From Otis tarda (Eukaryota > Chordata > Aves > Otidiformes > Otididae), in the NCBI GenBank assembly GCA_026413225.1, contig CM048553.1, positions 133,268,190 to 133,332,189 of the forward strand: a DNA stretch of 64,000 nt, written 5' to 3'. This document shows positions 23,955 through 35,699 of this stretch, piece after piece. The position numbers and the translations under genes were made by a program. Below the pieces are notes generated by a model that was not told the DNA's origin, did not search any database, and worked only from the letters and a program-made list of their open reading frames with translations. Numbering within the stretch: position 1 is the first letter of the stretch; every line of letters begins with the position of its first letter.

Positions 23955-24690
23955 TGAGCAGAATCATCTCCCTCAACCTGCTGGCCACCTTCTTTTGATG
24001 CAGCCCAGGATGCGGTTGGCTTTCTGGGCTACAAGCGCACATTGCCAGCTCATGTTGAGCTTCTCATCCACCAGCACTCCCAAGTCCTTCTCCTCAGGGC
24101 TGCTCTCGATACATTCTCTGCCCAGCCTGTATTTGTGCCTGGGATTGCCCCAACCCATGTGCAGGACCTTGCACTTGGCCTGGTTGAACTTCATGGCGTT
24201 CACATGGGCCCACCTCTCCAGCCTGTCAAGGTCTCTCTGGATGGCATCCCTTCCCTCCAGCGTGTTGACCACACCACACAGCTTGGTGTCGTCGGCGAAC
24301 TTGCTGAGGGTGCACTCTATCCCACTGTCCATGTTGCTGACAAAGATGTTGAACAGGGCCGGGCCCAATACTGACCCCTGAGGAACACCACTCATCACCA
24401 GTCTCCACTTGGTGACCACAACTCTTTGAGTGCAACCATGCAACCAATTCCTTATCCACCAAGTGGTCTGTCCATCAAATCCGTGTCTCTCCAGTTTAGA
24501 GAGAAGGATGTCTTGTGGGACAGAATCAAATGCTTTGCACAAATCCAGCTAGATGATGTCAGTTGGTCATCCCTTATCCACCAACGCTGCAACCCCATTA
24601 TAGAAGGCCACCAAATTGGTCAGGCGCAATTTGCCCTTAGTGAAACCATGTTGGTTGTCACCAATCACCTCCTTATTTTCCATAATTTGA
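23955..24690 (-). mobile_element. CR1 LINE internal fragment, truncated at both ends
   Basis: On the minus strand this is the thumb and palm part of a CR1 pol gene. It runs from the region encoding the HG(F)TKG-like segment, through the reverse-transcriptase core, to the CTGGGCTGCATCAAAAG block, and stops near the GGGAGATGATTCTGC motif. The roughly 0.6 kb of 3' pol end and 3' UTR that a CR1 copy normally keeps are missing, so the copy has lost its 3' side as well as its 5' side. Compared with consensus memory the sequence is only moderately diverged. Confidence 0.93.
23973..24542 (-). pseudogene. CR1 reverse-transcriptase fragment (broken)
   Basis: The open part of the CR1 ORF2 reverse transcriptase has 189 codons. 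In order it shows the CKAFDSVPQ motif, the [16 protein letters not shown] block, the catalytic FADDTKL motif (YADD-type, two Asp present), and the C-terminal [11 protein letters not shown] segment. In a live element this domain makes the cDNA by target-primed reverse transcription. Directly upstream, in frame, a TAG at 24549-24551 sits where the family has Tyr (the V/I-Y-L-D motif), and both the endonuclease and the C-terminal end are absent, so the copy is dead. It is selfish DNA, not a host gene. Confidence 0.93.
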
Positions 24691-27600
24691 CAATCGTCCT
24701 CTCATTTATGGACCTTAATACAGACTAAGGACACCCAGACTCAACTTCTAAAAGTTTTGGTCCTGAAAGAAAGTGTTCAAATGTTTACTGAACTGGACTG
24801 TTATAAACTGGATTAATCTCTACCATAGTTTTCCTAGACAGAAATGTCACTTCCAACTTAATTCTCCCCAGATGTTGATCTTCCCCTCCAGTAACTGAAT
24901 TCTTGCTGTCTGCAGCACAAGCAGAAGACCGGGTCTGTTGTGAAAAAAAGGAAATCAGCACAGCCGCAAGTTCTGTGTCAGCTCAGAAGAAAACTGAAGT
25001 CTCAGAAGAAGGGCTGAGGTTGAAGGACACCATTCAGAAGTTCCAAGAAACCAGTTTAGTTTGAAATAGACCAAATGACAGGGAAGTGTTACTGTGAAAT
25101 TGAAGCAGAAGTCCTGAATACTGCAGCTTTCACAATATAAAAACTATTTTCATCTTCTGTCACAAGTCATTAGGAATATCAGTTCCTGTTCAGATAACCT
25201 CACTGCTGACTGTACCTCAGTCGGAGGTACCGCTTTTCTAATTTCGCTGTCTTTGTCTGTGCCTTAAGACAGCTGCTCTGAATTTCCCGGCGGCACCCGC
25301 AATTATGACCCCTACAATGAGAATTCAATAATTCTTCCCGTCTGCCTGGATGAAGAGCTGTGGTAAGCGAGCGTTTCCTCTGAAGTCCGCGTGCATCCTT
25401 CTCCCCCTTAGCCTTCATAGCTGCGCTCTGACAGTGTTTGAAGTCAGCAGGTGAACAATACACACTGCAGAGTCTCCTTTCTGAATGACGGGATTGCAGC
25501 TGCCAGCGCGCTCTCCCCCAGAAGTAACCTGGAGTAACAGGGAGGAGACACAGCCCTGTGCTCTTGCCAGCTTCTTTGGATAGTTATGCTCTGCTTGTCT
25601 ATATCCCCTTTACAGATTTAACTGGACGCAGTGCGCAATTCGCTTCCTGCCGGAGCTTGCCGTATAGTTTGCTGGGTGGTTAAGATACAGTTCACTGAGA
25701 AGATGGTGGATAGCCTTTGTGTATCTGAAGTGTTCTGCGGTTCTTCCAGATTTGATACAGGCTGCGGGTATCTGAGAGAAACCAGCATCTGAACAGACTC
25801 AGCACAGCCTTGAGTCTTGAGGCTATGAAAAAAAGAAAAGCCCTAATATAACGCTAGTGAAACCTGATTCCCGATGAAACATGCACCGCGCAGAGTCAGG
25901 ATCGCACCTTAAGATCAGAAGAGTAAACATCAAAACCAGAGACAGACTTCAGTATCTAGTGGTTCCTTCTCTCCCCTTACGATGGGGGACCACACTCAGG
26001 GAACTGAGTCCAGCAGGAGAGCAGGCCACTGAAGGATTTCACTGCACGCTGCAACCCTGGGCTCCTGGCAGCAGGAGGCTGCCTATGAAGTTCTGACACC
26101 GCAGGAAATCTGAGCTGCAAGAACAGCCTGTGAGAGCCCTTCTGCTTTCTACTGCTAACACAGGAGGGGCTGAACAGAGAACCCCAGAGGCCAGATCTCA
26201 TGGGAGCGACATCAGAAGTTACTCCTAGCGTGTCTGTCTCCCCTCTGTGAATGTCAGACACATCACCACATTGGACAAAGAGTACATTTGCACACTTATT
26301 TCATGAGTGCTCTACATATTCTAGCTCCAGCCCTGCAACCCATCCACAACTTCTTGTTCGTGTTGTGAACTAGCAGGCTCACCACGTGTCATACCTCTTA
26401 CCAATCTGCTAAGCTAACTGGTACCACTATTAATTCAGTAGCGATGTGTATGAAACATTATTGCTCTCCTAAAGCCTAGGAAATCAGAACACCTCTACCT
26501 AGCAAAAATAAATCAAGAGAGTCCATTATTTTCTTTCTTCAAGTCGATCGTAAGACTTGAATCACCAAGGTAAACAACCTAATCGCCTCCCAGACTGGAG
26601 GCCTTTGAAGTCTTTGAGCTGGGCATCCAGTCCCGTGAGTCAATTCATGTCAGGTGTGCCCATCCATGCTCCCCAGGAGGGCAGCTGCCCTTTGGAGGTC
26701 TTACAGGGCCTCCACGGTCTGTTACATATCCCCTGCTTGCAGTGCTCTCCAACACTTGGAGCCATTTGTTGGCTTGCTGATGTTAACGTTCTGTGAACTC
26801 TTATCAGATATATTTATTGCCACGGTTGCTAACGTTTTGGGAAGGCGCAGGCTGGCTTGAGTTCAAAGGAGGACCACGAGAACGGAAAATAAGCCCTGGA
26901 GGTGCTTATTTCAGGAGCCTGACTAATGCACCTTACTAAGGAGAGGATTGAAAAAGGCAATGTGATGAGTGGGTGTTGATACTCACAGCTGCAAAAGGTG
27001 TTTTAGCGCAGGGCTTTTCAGTTCTGCGTAGCAAGATCCAGTTTCTTGCTCTTGATGTTAGAACCTCCAACAATATATCAAGTGAAGCGTATTTTGGAGA
27101 GGGGAGTGTAATTAATCACCAGGGCAGGGCACAGGGAGGGCATCAATAAACTCACCATTGTTTGAGATTTTAAAAAGAGAAAAAGAAAGCTGTGCTGCAT
27201 CATCTGAGACATGCAAGTGTGTTGAAGAGAGCAGTGTATGTGAAGGATGTGAAGTAGCAAGATCTTGAGGTCTCTTAACTCAGTAACATATGCAAATCCT
27301 TTGTGTTTTTGCAGTGTAGTCTGTGGAGGTGGCAGTGGAAAGATGTTCAAGGTCATGTTGTGATTTAAGAACACTAGAAAATGAGGTGCTGCATCTTGCA
27401 TTATTACGCGTGGATTTATTTGAATGTAGAGCAACATAGGAAACAACTGTGGTCCCATTTAATTCCAGAGGGACAATGCTGGAGGAGCGAGAGCTTAAAG
27501 CAAAAAATCTAAATACATTTTGTCATTCTCATCTCTGCAGACCCTTTGTTCCGTGCTTATTAGTACAAAACTCATGTGAAGGAAAGCAAAATGAAATCAC

Positions 27601-28415
27601 TTGTTGCTATTTTAAACTCTCCAATAGCTCTCATCTTTACAAGGAAGGTGACAGTGAAGACAGCATGTGACTTTAACTGTGGATGTGGAAGTCAAGGAAT
27701 GATGGTGAATGAATCTGGAGGGAGAACTGATACTTTGGAGGACGTGAAGAGCAGATGCCCTTTATAGCCAAGGAGAATAAAAACTTGATTTTTCTGGAAG
27801 ATGTGTTGCTTTGTGGAAGATTTGGGTAGGCCAGGATGAGAGTTACAGTTTGGGTGCTCTCCTAGCTCCTTTCCGTGGCTCCTTTCAGTAGCTCTTTTTT
27901 TTTCCCTGAGCTATCGGGGTGCTTATTGTAGCTGTCTGACAGGAATTCAACCTGTGTGAACAAGGTAAAGAAGAAATTTTCCATCATGTTCTATGGTTTG
28001 ATGTTCCTTTTAAAATGGTTTCATTAACAATATTCATGCCACAAAATGCTTAAATATTATGTGGGGTTTGGTGTTTTTTGGCACTCCTTATAGCATTCAG
28101 AAATACAGTTGACTACTTCAGATCATCCAGACTGTTCCTTTGCAGTGCCCTTTGAAGAAGAAGAATGAAAGTGAGAATTTCTTGCCAACCAGGGTCACCG
28201 TGTTTCATACACTCAAAAAGGTGGAGCACAGCTAAAAAAGTATAACCTAAAACCAGTGAGAAGAAGTAACAGAGAAGGGGCTTCACCTGGTCTTGCCTGC
28301 TGTCGGCCTGGTGAGAGAGTGGGACGGCTGGCGCCGGGGAGGGAGCTCCTTTTTGCAGAGGCAGGGGGGCCAGGCTGGGCTGGGCAGCTCTGCTTTGCCT
28401 CCTGTTTCCCACCAG
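24691..28415. other. non-coding DNA, nothing specific seen
   Basis: Mixed-composition sequence without a recognised repeat or coding exon. A 26-base + interval at about 26543-26568, between TTTCTTTCTTCAAG and AAG|GTAAAC, is too small to call. Open frames are short and random-looking. Confidence 0.45.
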
Positions 28416-28525
28416 AGAAGGAAGCGGCGGCTTGTCCTTTGGAGAAGGAGCATCTATCCTATTGACTTTCCAACTGACTGCCCTGTTCTCTGTCACCTCA
28501 AGGCCCTTCTGGCCCTTGGATCCCA
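28416..28525 (+). CDS. candidate internal exon, plus strand (unidentified)
   Basis: The interval has an excellent acceptor (CTTTGCCTCCTGTTTCCCACCAG) and a good donor, CCA|GTAAGA. One frame is open for 36 codons from phase 0 to phase 2; the peptide is Arg-rich at first (RRKRRLVLWRR) and then hydrophobic near its end. It lies in a GC-rich island (about 28,250-28,600). Phase does not allow simple in-frame joining to the 21.2 kb candidate, so it may belong to a non-coding transcript or to another gene. Confidence 0.27.
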
Positions 28526-31500
28526 GTAAGATCTCAGCCCAGCGAGCCCTGACGTCAAACCCGCTTTGCAGGGACAGGAGACAGGGCAAGCTGTGGTCCT
28601 AGGAGCAGCTGGTAGGAGGGAGGGAGCAGCAGGAGGAGGTTTTTTGTTTGTTTCTTTGTTTGTTTTTATAAGTTGAAAAGAAGATTAAGAATCAAGGGTC
28701 TGCCGGTAACAAGTTTGTCTCTTCTCATTGAACTCAGCTTAGCCTTCCAATGAAGGGCATAATTAGGTGTCCCTCTCTGTAGCTTGTGTTCTTTTATTGT
28801 GTAAAATTATAACTGTAACTTACACGCAAAAATAAAACGAAGATGTTGGAAGGAGCTTTCCATTTATAAACTTTTTATTGGGAACTGAATCCACTGTAAC
28901 TGAGGTAAGCAGAAAGGGTTTTGTGAAGGACACACAACTTTGCCCAGACTTTATAGACTTACTTAAACTGGAGACACAACGGGGAAATTAGGTTTAAAAA
29001 AAAAAAATTTACATATATATGCAGCAGTCACGCAATCAGTCATATGGCAAGAAGGCGTGTACTGCACTGGATCAAAGGGGAAGAGCCTAGCATGAGATTA
29101 AAGGGGGGATAATTGCAAACAACCAGAAAGTTTTATAATAGAGGTGATAATAATATACAGCAGAGGAAGGAAACTGCAAGGAACAGAAATGAGGGTAAAA
29201 TGCAAATAAAAAAGATCCTTTGATCATTCTGGCTTTCTCTTTATATAACAAAATTATTTTATCACCCACTTACTTTATTTCCCTTCCACTTTCATCTTCC
29301 TTTCCTCTGATGGCTTTCTAGTTTCCCTGCCTTGACACTGCACCGGGTCTGCCTCCCTCCACGTGTCTTGTAACAGTTCAGTGCGGGATACATCTTTATT
29401 AAGTGCCAGTTCTGGATAGGAAACATCTTCAGCGCGAGCCTGTACTTCTCATTTTGCTGCGGACTGTGGGAAGCAACAGAGCTGGCGGAGGGAGGAGCTC
29501 TGAAAATCACCCCACATAGCAAGCCACATGGCGTAAGTTCAGCCTGAAATGCTAAAATTCCTGACCACCATTCAGGGAGAAAAACTCAACATTTAAAGAA
29601 AAGAGAACCCAAGAAAGAAGCAGCCTAGGAGTGGGATTTTCCTGAAATTTCTGATTTTTACCAAAGCCGTGAAAATAATAATAATAAATAAACATTTTCC
29701 TTCCTCCTTCCATCCCTTATTTTGTATCCTGTTTGGTTTCACAGGTCAAGAGGTCCAAGACCAGAAGGAAGGAACCAGCCCTTTCTAAAGAGGACGTCGT
29801 TTGAGTCTCCTAACAGAAACCTCTGCGCTACAGCACTTCAGAGATCCTGGTCAGTCCTAGCTAAAAGCTCAGGCTAAATTTGGTTATGTGAGTCAGCACT
29901 TTATTAACTTCACACCTCAGGCACGATGGGAAGGAGCGGCGGTGATACTAATATACACCAGAGCAGGGAACCTGCAAGGCACCGGACAGAGGGGAGAAAC
30001 AAAGAGGAGCTAAAATAGCCAGTTTCTGCTCTGGGATGGCTAGAAGGTGTGTTGATGGGCTAAAAAAGCATGTCTGGAGGTGATTTCTGGAGGTGGCTTG
30101 CTTTCTGCTCGCTGTGAGGGGGTGAGACTTTAAAGCACAGGAACTTTAGCTAGAAGGACTCTCGTGTCTGTGTTTGAGGAGCAGTTTCAGCTGTGTGGGA
30201 AGATGAAGGCATCCTCGCTGCGCTCCCTTTTCTGAGGGTGCACTGGGTAGGCCTGCGTGGTACATAGTGCTTTTTCTTTGCACATCATAGTTTCTTTTTC
30301 ACTAAAAGAGCAGGGCTGCAAGAATGAATGTTTCCCTCTGCTGAGGCAGGACTCAGCGCAGCTTTTTAGTGAATGCTTGTACGGGTGCTGTTTGTGAGAT
30401 CCTTGCTGTTTTGAGGGTAGGGGATGCTCTGCATCAGCTGGAGAGTGGGTGAGGTGTGTCCTGGGGAGTGGGAAGCAGGTCTGGCAGGACGGGCATAGCT
30501 GCCACAAAATGACAGGCTGCCTGGGGCAGCTGGACTTCAGAGTGGCGTAAGAATGTGATTAATCCTGTCCTCCTTGTCACAGCCCTCAGGCTTTGACAGT
30601 TCACTCCTGGCAGAGCTAGTAGTGTCTGCTTCCTGTGACCTTACATGGGCTCACCATTGAGGGTTGTTATTACAAATACTTGAGTTTCCACTTGTTGATT
30701 AATTTTCTGACCCTCTGGTGCCTAAATAGAATGGATGAAGTGATTTGAGTGATATGGACAAGTGCTTAGAGGAGTGAATAGCGGAGATGTAGAACGTTTA
30801 TGCCTCACTGTGACAATTGTTGTGTTATACCGAGTTGGTGGGAAACAGAGCAAAAAGAAAGATATGGAAGTGAGACAGGATACATCACAGACAAATGCAC
30901 TCAAGCACAAGTAATGAAAGAGATGCTCTGTGCTTGGTACACGATGAGATAGTTCAGTATTGGTGATAAAAATGATACAAATACAGCTCTGATCTGCAAG
31001 GATCAATGAGATTTCTATTACTCTAGCAGTTCCAAGCTAAAGCTGTTCCTAAAGCTGTTCCCAAATCTTTGTGAAGAACTTAGATAAATCCTCAAATTTA
31101 AGAACTGTTTTTACCTGATAGATTCACCATGTTTCAGTTTTGTGTAAGATGTAGGGTTTTGTGTGTTCAAGAGTTAAAAATGAAAATTTAAATGGGGTGA
31201 GGGTTTCCCTCTGGGATGTGCTCTTTCTGCTCTCTGAGTTCGCAGCCTGGCTCTGGAGAGCCAATCTACCGGTATTTCTCCAGCCAAAGTGTTGACTTTT
31301 GCCACTATTTTTGGCGACTGCAGATTCACTGCGTACCACAAGAGGTCAGCACTGGATAAGTTTGCACCTCCAGTGAACGGTCTTAAAATTTTTTCAGCTG
31401 TGGAGAACGTGCAGTTCCCGCCTGTTTCAATAAAACCGGTGAGCACTGAGTGGCTTTCAGTAACAGTTGTATGTGATATAATTTTAGCCTGCACATATTT

Positions 31501-31610
31501 TTAATCTCATATCTTCTAAAAAGGATTGTTTTCTAGTTATTTTCCCTTTTTTTTTTTTTCTGCATGTTCTTATTTTGAAAACTAATTTTGTGAAAGGCAT
31601 CTCTAAACCT
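28526..31610. other. non-coding DNA with simple repeats
   Basis: A GTTT/GTTTCTTT tract lies at 28640-28668 and an AAT repeat at 29673-29689. A near-perfect 12-base tandem duplication (AAAGCTGTTCCT / AAAGCTGTTCCC) lies at 31039-31062. No gene or known transposon is recognised. Confidence 0.5.
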
Positions 31611-31710
31611 TTTATATATATGTAGGTACACACACACACTTTCTCTCTCTCTCTTTATACACACAGTTATATATTATACATATTTTATATCTATAATTAT
31701 ATATTTATAA
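31611..31710. repeat. compound microsatellite (TA)n-(CA)n-(TC)n-(TA)n
   Basis: The sequence runs through TATATATATG, ACACACACACAC, TTTCTCTCTCTCTC, then ACACACAG and a long TA-rich tail. It is direct simple-sequence DNA, likely length-polymorphic. No exon is near it. Confidence 0.92.
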
Positions 31711-32574
31711 AAATGCTGCTTACAGTATTATGAAGGAAAGTTAAAAAGCCTGCAAGGTAACAGTGTAAAAAGTCTGGGAAGGAAGGGTAAGTCTGATTCT
31801 AGCCAAAAGGGAATGTTCACATATTACTGAAAAATACTGAAGTTAAAGTTTGGTGGACTGGCGAGCTGGCAGAGTCAGATCGAGACACTTGGAGCTACGC
31901 CATGAGGTTGGTTAAAAACAAGCTTGGTCGTTTAACCCAGTCCTTGGTAGGGGTTCCTCCCTGTTCATAAGTTTTGTTTTGTTTTTACAACCTGGCAAAA
32001 CAAATCAACAAAGTTTTTTTTCAGAGCAAGACACTGTACTATAATGACTTCAAGGAAAGCTGAGACAAAGATTAATGAGAAATTTGCTTGTTCTTTGCCT
32101 TGCATTTAAACAAACATGTTTGAAAACTCTGCTCCTTCCCAAAAATTGTAAAAGAAAAAAACCCACCAAAACTACATCTGTTCATAGTGGTATCATCTGG
32201 GGATAAAGCAGGAAAATATAATTCAGGAAGGTGCAAATTCATTTTCTTTCTCTTCTCCAAAGCTAAATTTAGAACATAAACCTTAGCATAATGTTTACTT
32301 TTTATTTTGTTAGCCAAAAAGAGTAATGTAGCTTAGTCTTCAAACCAATATGGCAATTTTTATAACCTAAATATTTTTCTTGGCATCATAAAAAAGAGTA
32401 GGTGGGAGAGGGAGAAAAAACTTGGCAGTCTAAGCGAATAAACTAGAATATAATGTGTTCAATTAAGAGGCACCAAAATAATATTGCTGTTCTCTAAGTG
32501 GTAGTGTCATTGCTAAAAAGTTGCTTTTGGTGCAGCAGGTTTCCACTAGGACCTCACAGAAGAAGTAAGATTAT
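31711..32574. other. non-coding DNA
   Basis: AT-rich sequence without a recognised gene or repeat. Confidence 0.5.
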
Positions 32575-32654
32575 AACATAATGATTCTGTAATGCCACAT
32601 TTGGAGAACAGGTCTCAAAGGTACTGGCATTAAAAAAAAAAAAAAAAAAAAAAG
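32575..32654 (+). repeat. A23 tract, possibly the tail of a tiny retroposed fragment
   Basis: Twenty-three consecutive A bases lie at 32632-32654. The octamer AAGATTAT occurs immediately left of the 57-base lead-in (32567-32574) and again at the end of the A tract (32653-32660). That layout is what a short poly-A retrocopy with a target-site duplication would give. The lead-in is too short to identify, and two of the eight repeat bases may belong to the tail, so a plain homopolymer remains possible. Confidence 0.4.
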
Positions 32655-32660
32655 ATTATG

Positions 32661-34215
32661 GCAACGTTTGAAGTATAAAATGCACAGCATATTTCAACAA
32701 AAATTGTTTTCTTGCAGCCAAGAGTATTAGGAGCCCAAATTTGAATTTAGTGAATTATTTTAGCTAAAAGAAATTAGTTTAGAGGAAGTTATTGATGCAG
32801 GCAGAAAAGGAATTCTGTCTCAAAATTTTCTAGAGGAAGTACATGAGGGTGTGAAGTATTTCTAAACCAAAATGTACTCAAGGTAGTCAGTCACTTCTTA
32901 AAACTGTTCAGAACTGGCTCCAAAAGAGACAAAGTCTGTGTGGGAGCAGAGTGAAGGGATTGTAGGTCTGGAATATTGGGCTAAAATGAAATCCCTTTTC
33001 TTTCATGTACAAAAGTAGAAAATATTTTGTTCGCATAAAGAGAACTGTAATGGTTTGTGTGCCTCTCTTCAGAAACATCAATTAACAGCAGAGATTATTA
33101 TCTCTTAAAGTGGCATTTAATTAGTGGAATTTAATCTGAAATGCCACTAAAACACTTCCTTGCTAATTATGTGCTCTTTTTACATCTAGAGCAACTGGCT
33201 GTAGGATTACCTACTCTAATGATACAAGTCAGGCAGCTTTGCCTGGCAGGAGTGGGGCTGTGAAGTCAACAGACTCCTCCAAGAGAAGCTACAGGGAGCG
33301 TTGCTCACTCCGGCAGTGCCCAGTATCCGTGGGATTACGTGCACAGTCAGGAGGGGTCTGCTGGGACAAGCCTGACTGTTAGTGCTGATACATGATACAC
33401 GTTGTTAGGCAGCGGGGCAGGGTCTCTTTGCCCGCCCTGTTTTGCCTCTGGCTTAGAGAACAGATTAGTTTGGAGCTGCTCTTTACTGGAGATGAATGAC
33501 CGAGTATGCACGTGTGTGGTGAGGAGGTGTTGCTTGAAGGGAGGAAAATGCGAACAGAAGAAAAGTGATTAAACCGCTCATTAAATTTAATAGTCTTGCT
33601 ATTTATATTGGAGTTGGCTTTGCAGCAGTGGGTAGGAATGCATTAGCCATAAGAAAATCTAAATATGACCTCACAAAGCTAGAAGGGGAGTTGAGAACTT
33701 AGACAGAAATGGTACTAGTTTATACTTTTCTTAACAAACTACTCCTTGTTTCAGAATGTCTCTCCAACTTGCAAGTTTAAAGCAGTAGATTAATCAGCTT
33801 TACCATGAGAAAGGCTCAAACGAAGCTTTGCCTAGCAGGAGTGTTTCTTGGTGTGCACAGGGAGATATTATTCCACTGCTGCCAGGCAAGGGCAGGACAG
33901 GAAAAGTGTTGCCAGCTTAAGCCATCAGGAAGACCAGTTTTATAGCATGAGCCTGGAACTGGCAAACCATAATCACTACCTAAAGACCGCAGTTAAAATT
34001 CACAGGGCCAAAACTTAAAATTCAAGGGCCACATTCCTGTCCTGTGTGTCTTAGCTCATGTTATGGTGTCTAAATATCTGCCTTCTGGATATCTGGAGGA
34101 ATTCAGTCCTGTTTGTACTGAAATCAATGCAAAGGCGATCATTGACTCGTGTCGGTCTTTGGTTGATGCACTGACATTCACGGCTGTAAAAGAACTAAAG
34201 TGCACATAAACAAGT
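32661..34215. other. non-coding DNA
   Basis: No exon or recognised transposon. The right edge abuts a possible leftward transcript end. Confidence 0.5.
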
Positions 34216-34237
34216 AGCAAAAGTTATACACAAGGGT

Positions 34238-34243
34238 TTTATT
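34238..34243 (-). terminator. possible poly-A signal of a leftward gene
   Basis: AATAAA on the minus strand, followed in that direction by CTTGTGTATAAC and TTGTTTATGTGC, which fits a cleavage region with a GT-rich downstream element. It is about 0.9 kb beyond the candidate stop codon at 35119. AATAAA is common in AT-rich DNA, so this is suggestive only. Confidence 0.35.
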
Positions 34244-35118
34244 ACATGAATAATTTGACATACTCTGCGGTAGTCAGATACAAGTGCATTTAATTAATGT
34301 TTTGTGGACATCGTAACAGTCGGAATATTTCAGCTGAACAGTCAGTATTTGGCTGGATTCAAGACAGTGCAATTCATGACATAATCATAAACAGGAAGTT
34401 ACAGGTCTACAATGAGGTTAGACTAGAGAGCAACAGCATATTTATTGTCACATCAAAGCATTACAAGGTATGAAAGCCCAATATTTCAACTAGCTCCTAA
34501 AATGGTATTTGTACAAACCTGTCGTGGATACCTAAATGTAAGGATTCGCTGCATCAGTAATGGATCATGACCTTCTCTATTTTGGGGAGTTATTTCAATA
34601 TTCAAAACTATTTGGGGCAACAAGAAGAAATGTAAACATCTGATGGTCCTTTGAAAGTCCCTTCTGAGAAAATACATTGTGTGCCACAGGAAAAGTGCAT
34701 TCTAACTGGTGTGTCTGCTATGGCCAGTTTGACTCAAATTCACATAGCACCAGGTATTTATCCGTTTCTGCAGTAAAAAGTTAGAAAATCTTTGTATTAA
34801 CTCAGAAAAAACAAGGTCAAAAGTTTTTTTTCTTCTTCTTTCTTTAGAGGAATAACAATTAAATAAAAAAACCCCAACCCAACATTTAAACAGTTACCTC
34901 TTATGTACAAAGGAACCAAAAGCTAGCAAAGCGCATAGCCGGTGAACAGTCTTTATTATTTTTTTTTCTTCAGGTTCATGTACCTGAATATATGAATTTA
35001 TTTACAGGTGGACAGGTATCCACAGAAGTAATAATCAGAATACTTCTATTTGGCTAAAAGTTGTATAAAAAAAGACAAAACACTTTTTTCAAATACTTTC
35101 CAAATATATATATGTATA

Positions 35119-35231
35119 TTAAAAGTATTCAGTATTTCCATTAGTGCCAGAGTTGGAAGCTCTTTCTCGTTTTAAAAAGTTAACTTTGTGATAGTAAGTG
35201 ACAGCAAAGGCCTGACGGTTGCGGTCAGAGA
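35119..35231 (-). CDS. candidate 3'-terminal coding exon, minus strand (unidentified)
   Basis: After an acceptor-like CCGTCCCTCAAATCAG on the minus strand, an open frame of 36-37 codons begins ISDRNRQAFAVTYYHK and ends ...NGNTEYF before a TAA. The peptide looks natural, with mixed charge and a Ser/Asn-rich tail ending in an aromatic residue. It starts in phase 0, which is compatible with the phase-0 end of the 59.03 kb exon. The GC-rich sequence directly to its right (35,232-35,540) is open in several frames and could hold more of the exon. I cannot name the protein. A 3' UTR would run to about 34.2 kb. Confidence 0.32.
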
Positions 35232-35327
35232 TCTGATTTGAGGGACGGCAGCTGGAGCTGCACCGGGCCCATGGGACAGCTGCAGGCTGCAGATAAATGC
35301 AGTAGTGTCTTTCTGTTGCTGTTGCAG

Positions 35328-35539
35328 GCCACATCCTGGTAGCAGAGATCTGCCGGCTCCAGAGAGCCTCCCGTACCACGCTGAGCATCCCTACCTCTGC
35401 GCAACCCTCCTGGGGGCAGGTCCTCTGCTGGTACAAATGCCACAGGAGATGTGGCAGCTGGTAACTGCTGAAGACCTGCCCTCAAGCATTTCTTTTCCCC
35501 AAGTCCTTGGGTTCTGCGGATCACGTTGTAGGGGCCCTG
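35328..35539 (+). CDS. alternative candidate exon on the opposite strand
   Basis: On the + strand an excellent acceptor (GTGTCTTTCTGTTGCTGTTGCAG) and a donor CTG|GTAAGG enclose 212 bases with one frame open for 70 codons (PHPGSRDLPAPESLPYH... at its start). The same DNA is open on the minus strand (GPYNVIRRTQGLGEKK... after TTACCAG at 35536), so at most one reading is likely to be real. GC-richness lowers stop-codon frequency on both strands and weakens either call. Confidence 0.25.
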
Positions 35540-35699
35540 GTAAGGAATATGTTTTTCTCTTGAGCAACATACAAAAAGCACTGCATTTTTTAAAAAAGGA
35601 CAGTGTTTAAAAAAAAAAAAACAAACCAAACACAAGCTCAAAACCTCTGAAGTAGTGGAAATATTCTTTATGCAAATGGACAACTAGCATGGGCAGGTA

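Noticed and set aside
23944..24381. 145-codon + strand frame across the CR1
   Set aside because: Antisense shadow of the CR1 reverse transcriptase on the minus strand.
28113..28589. 158-codon open frame on the minus strand
   Set aside because: Lies over a GC-rich patch with few stops, has no recognised domain, and a better splice-bracketed reading exists on the + strand.
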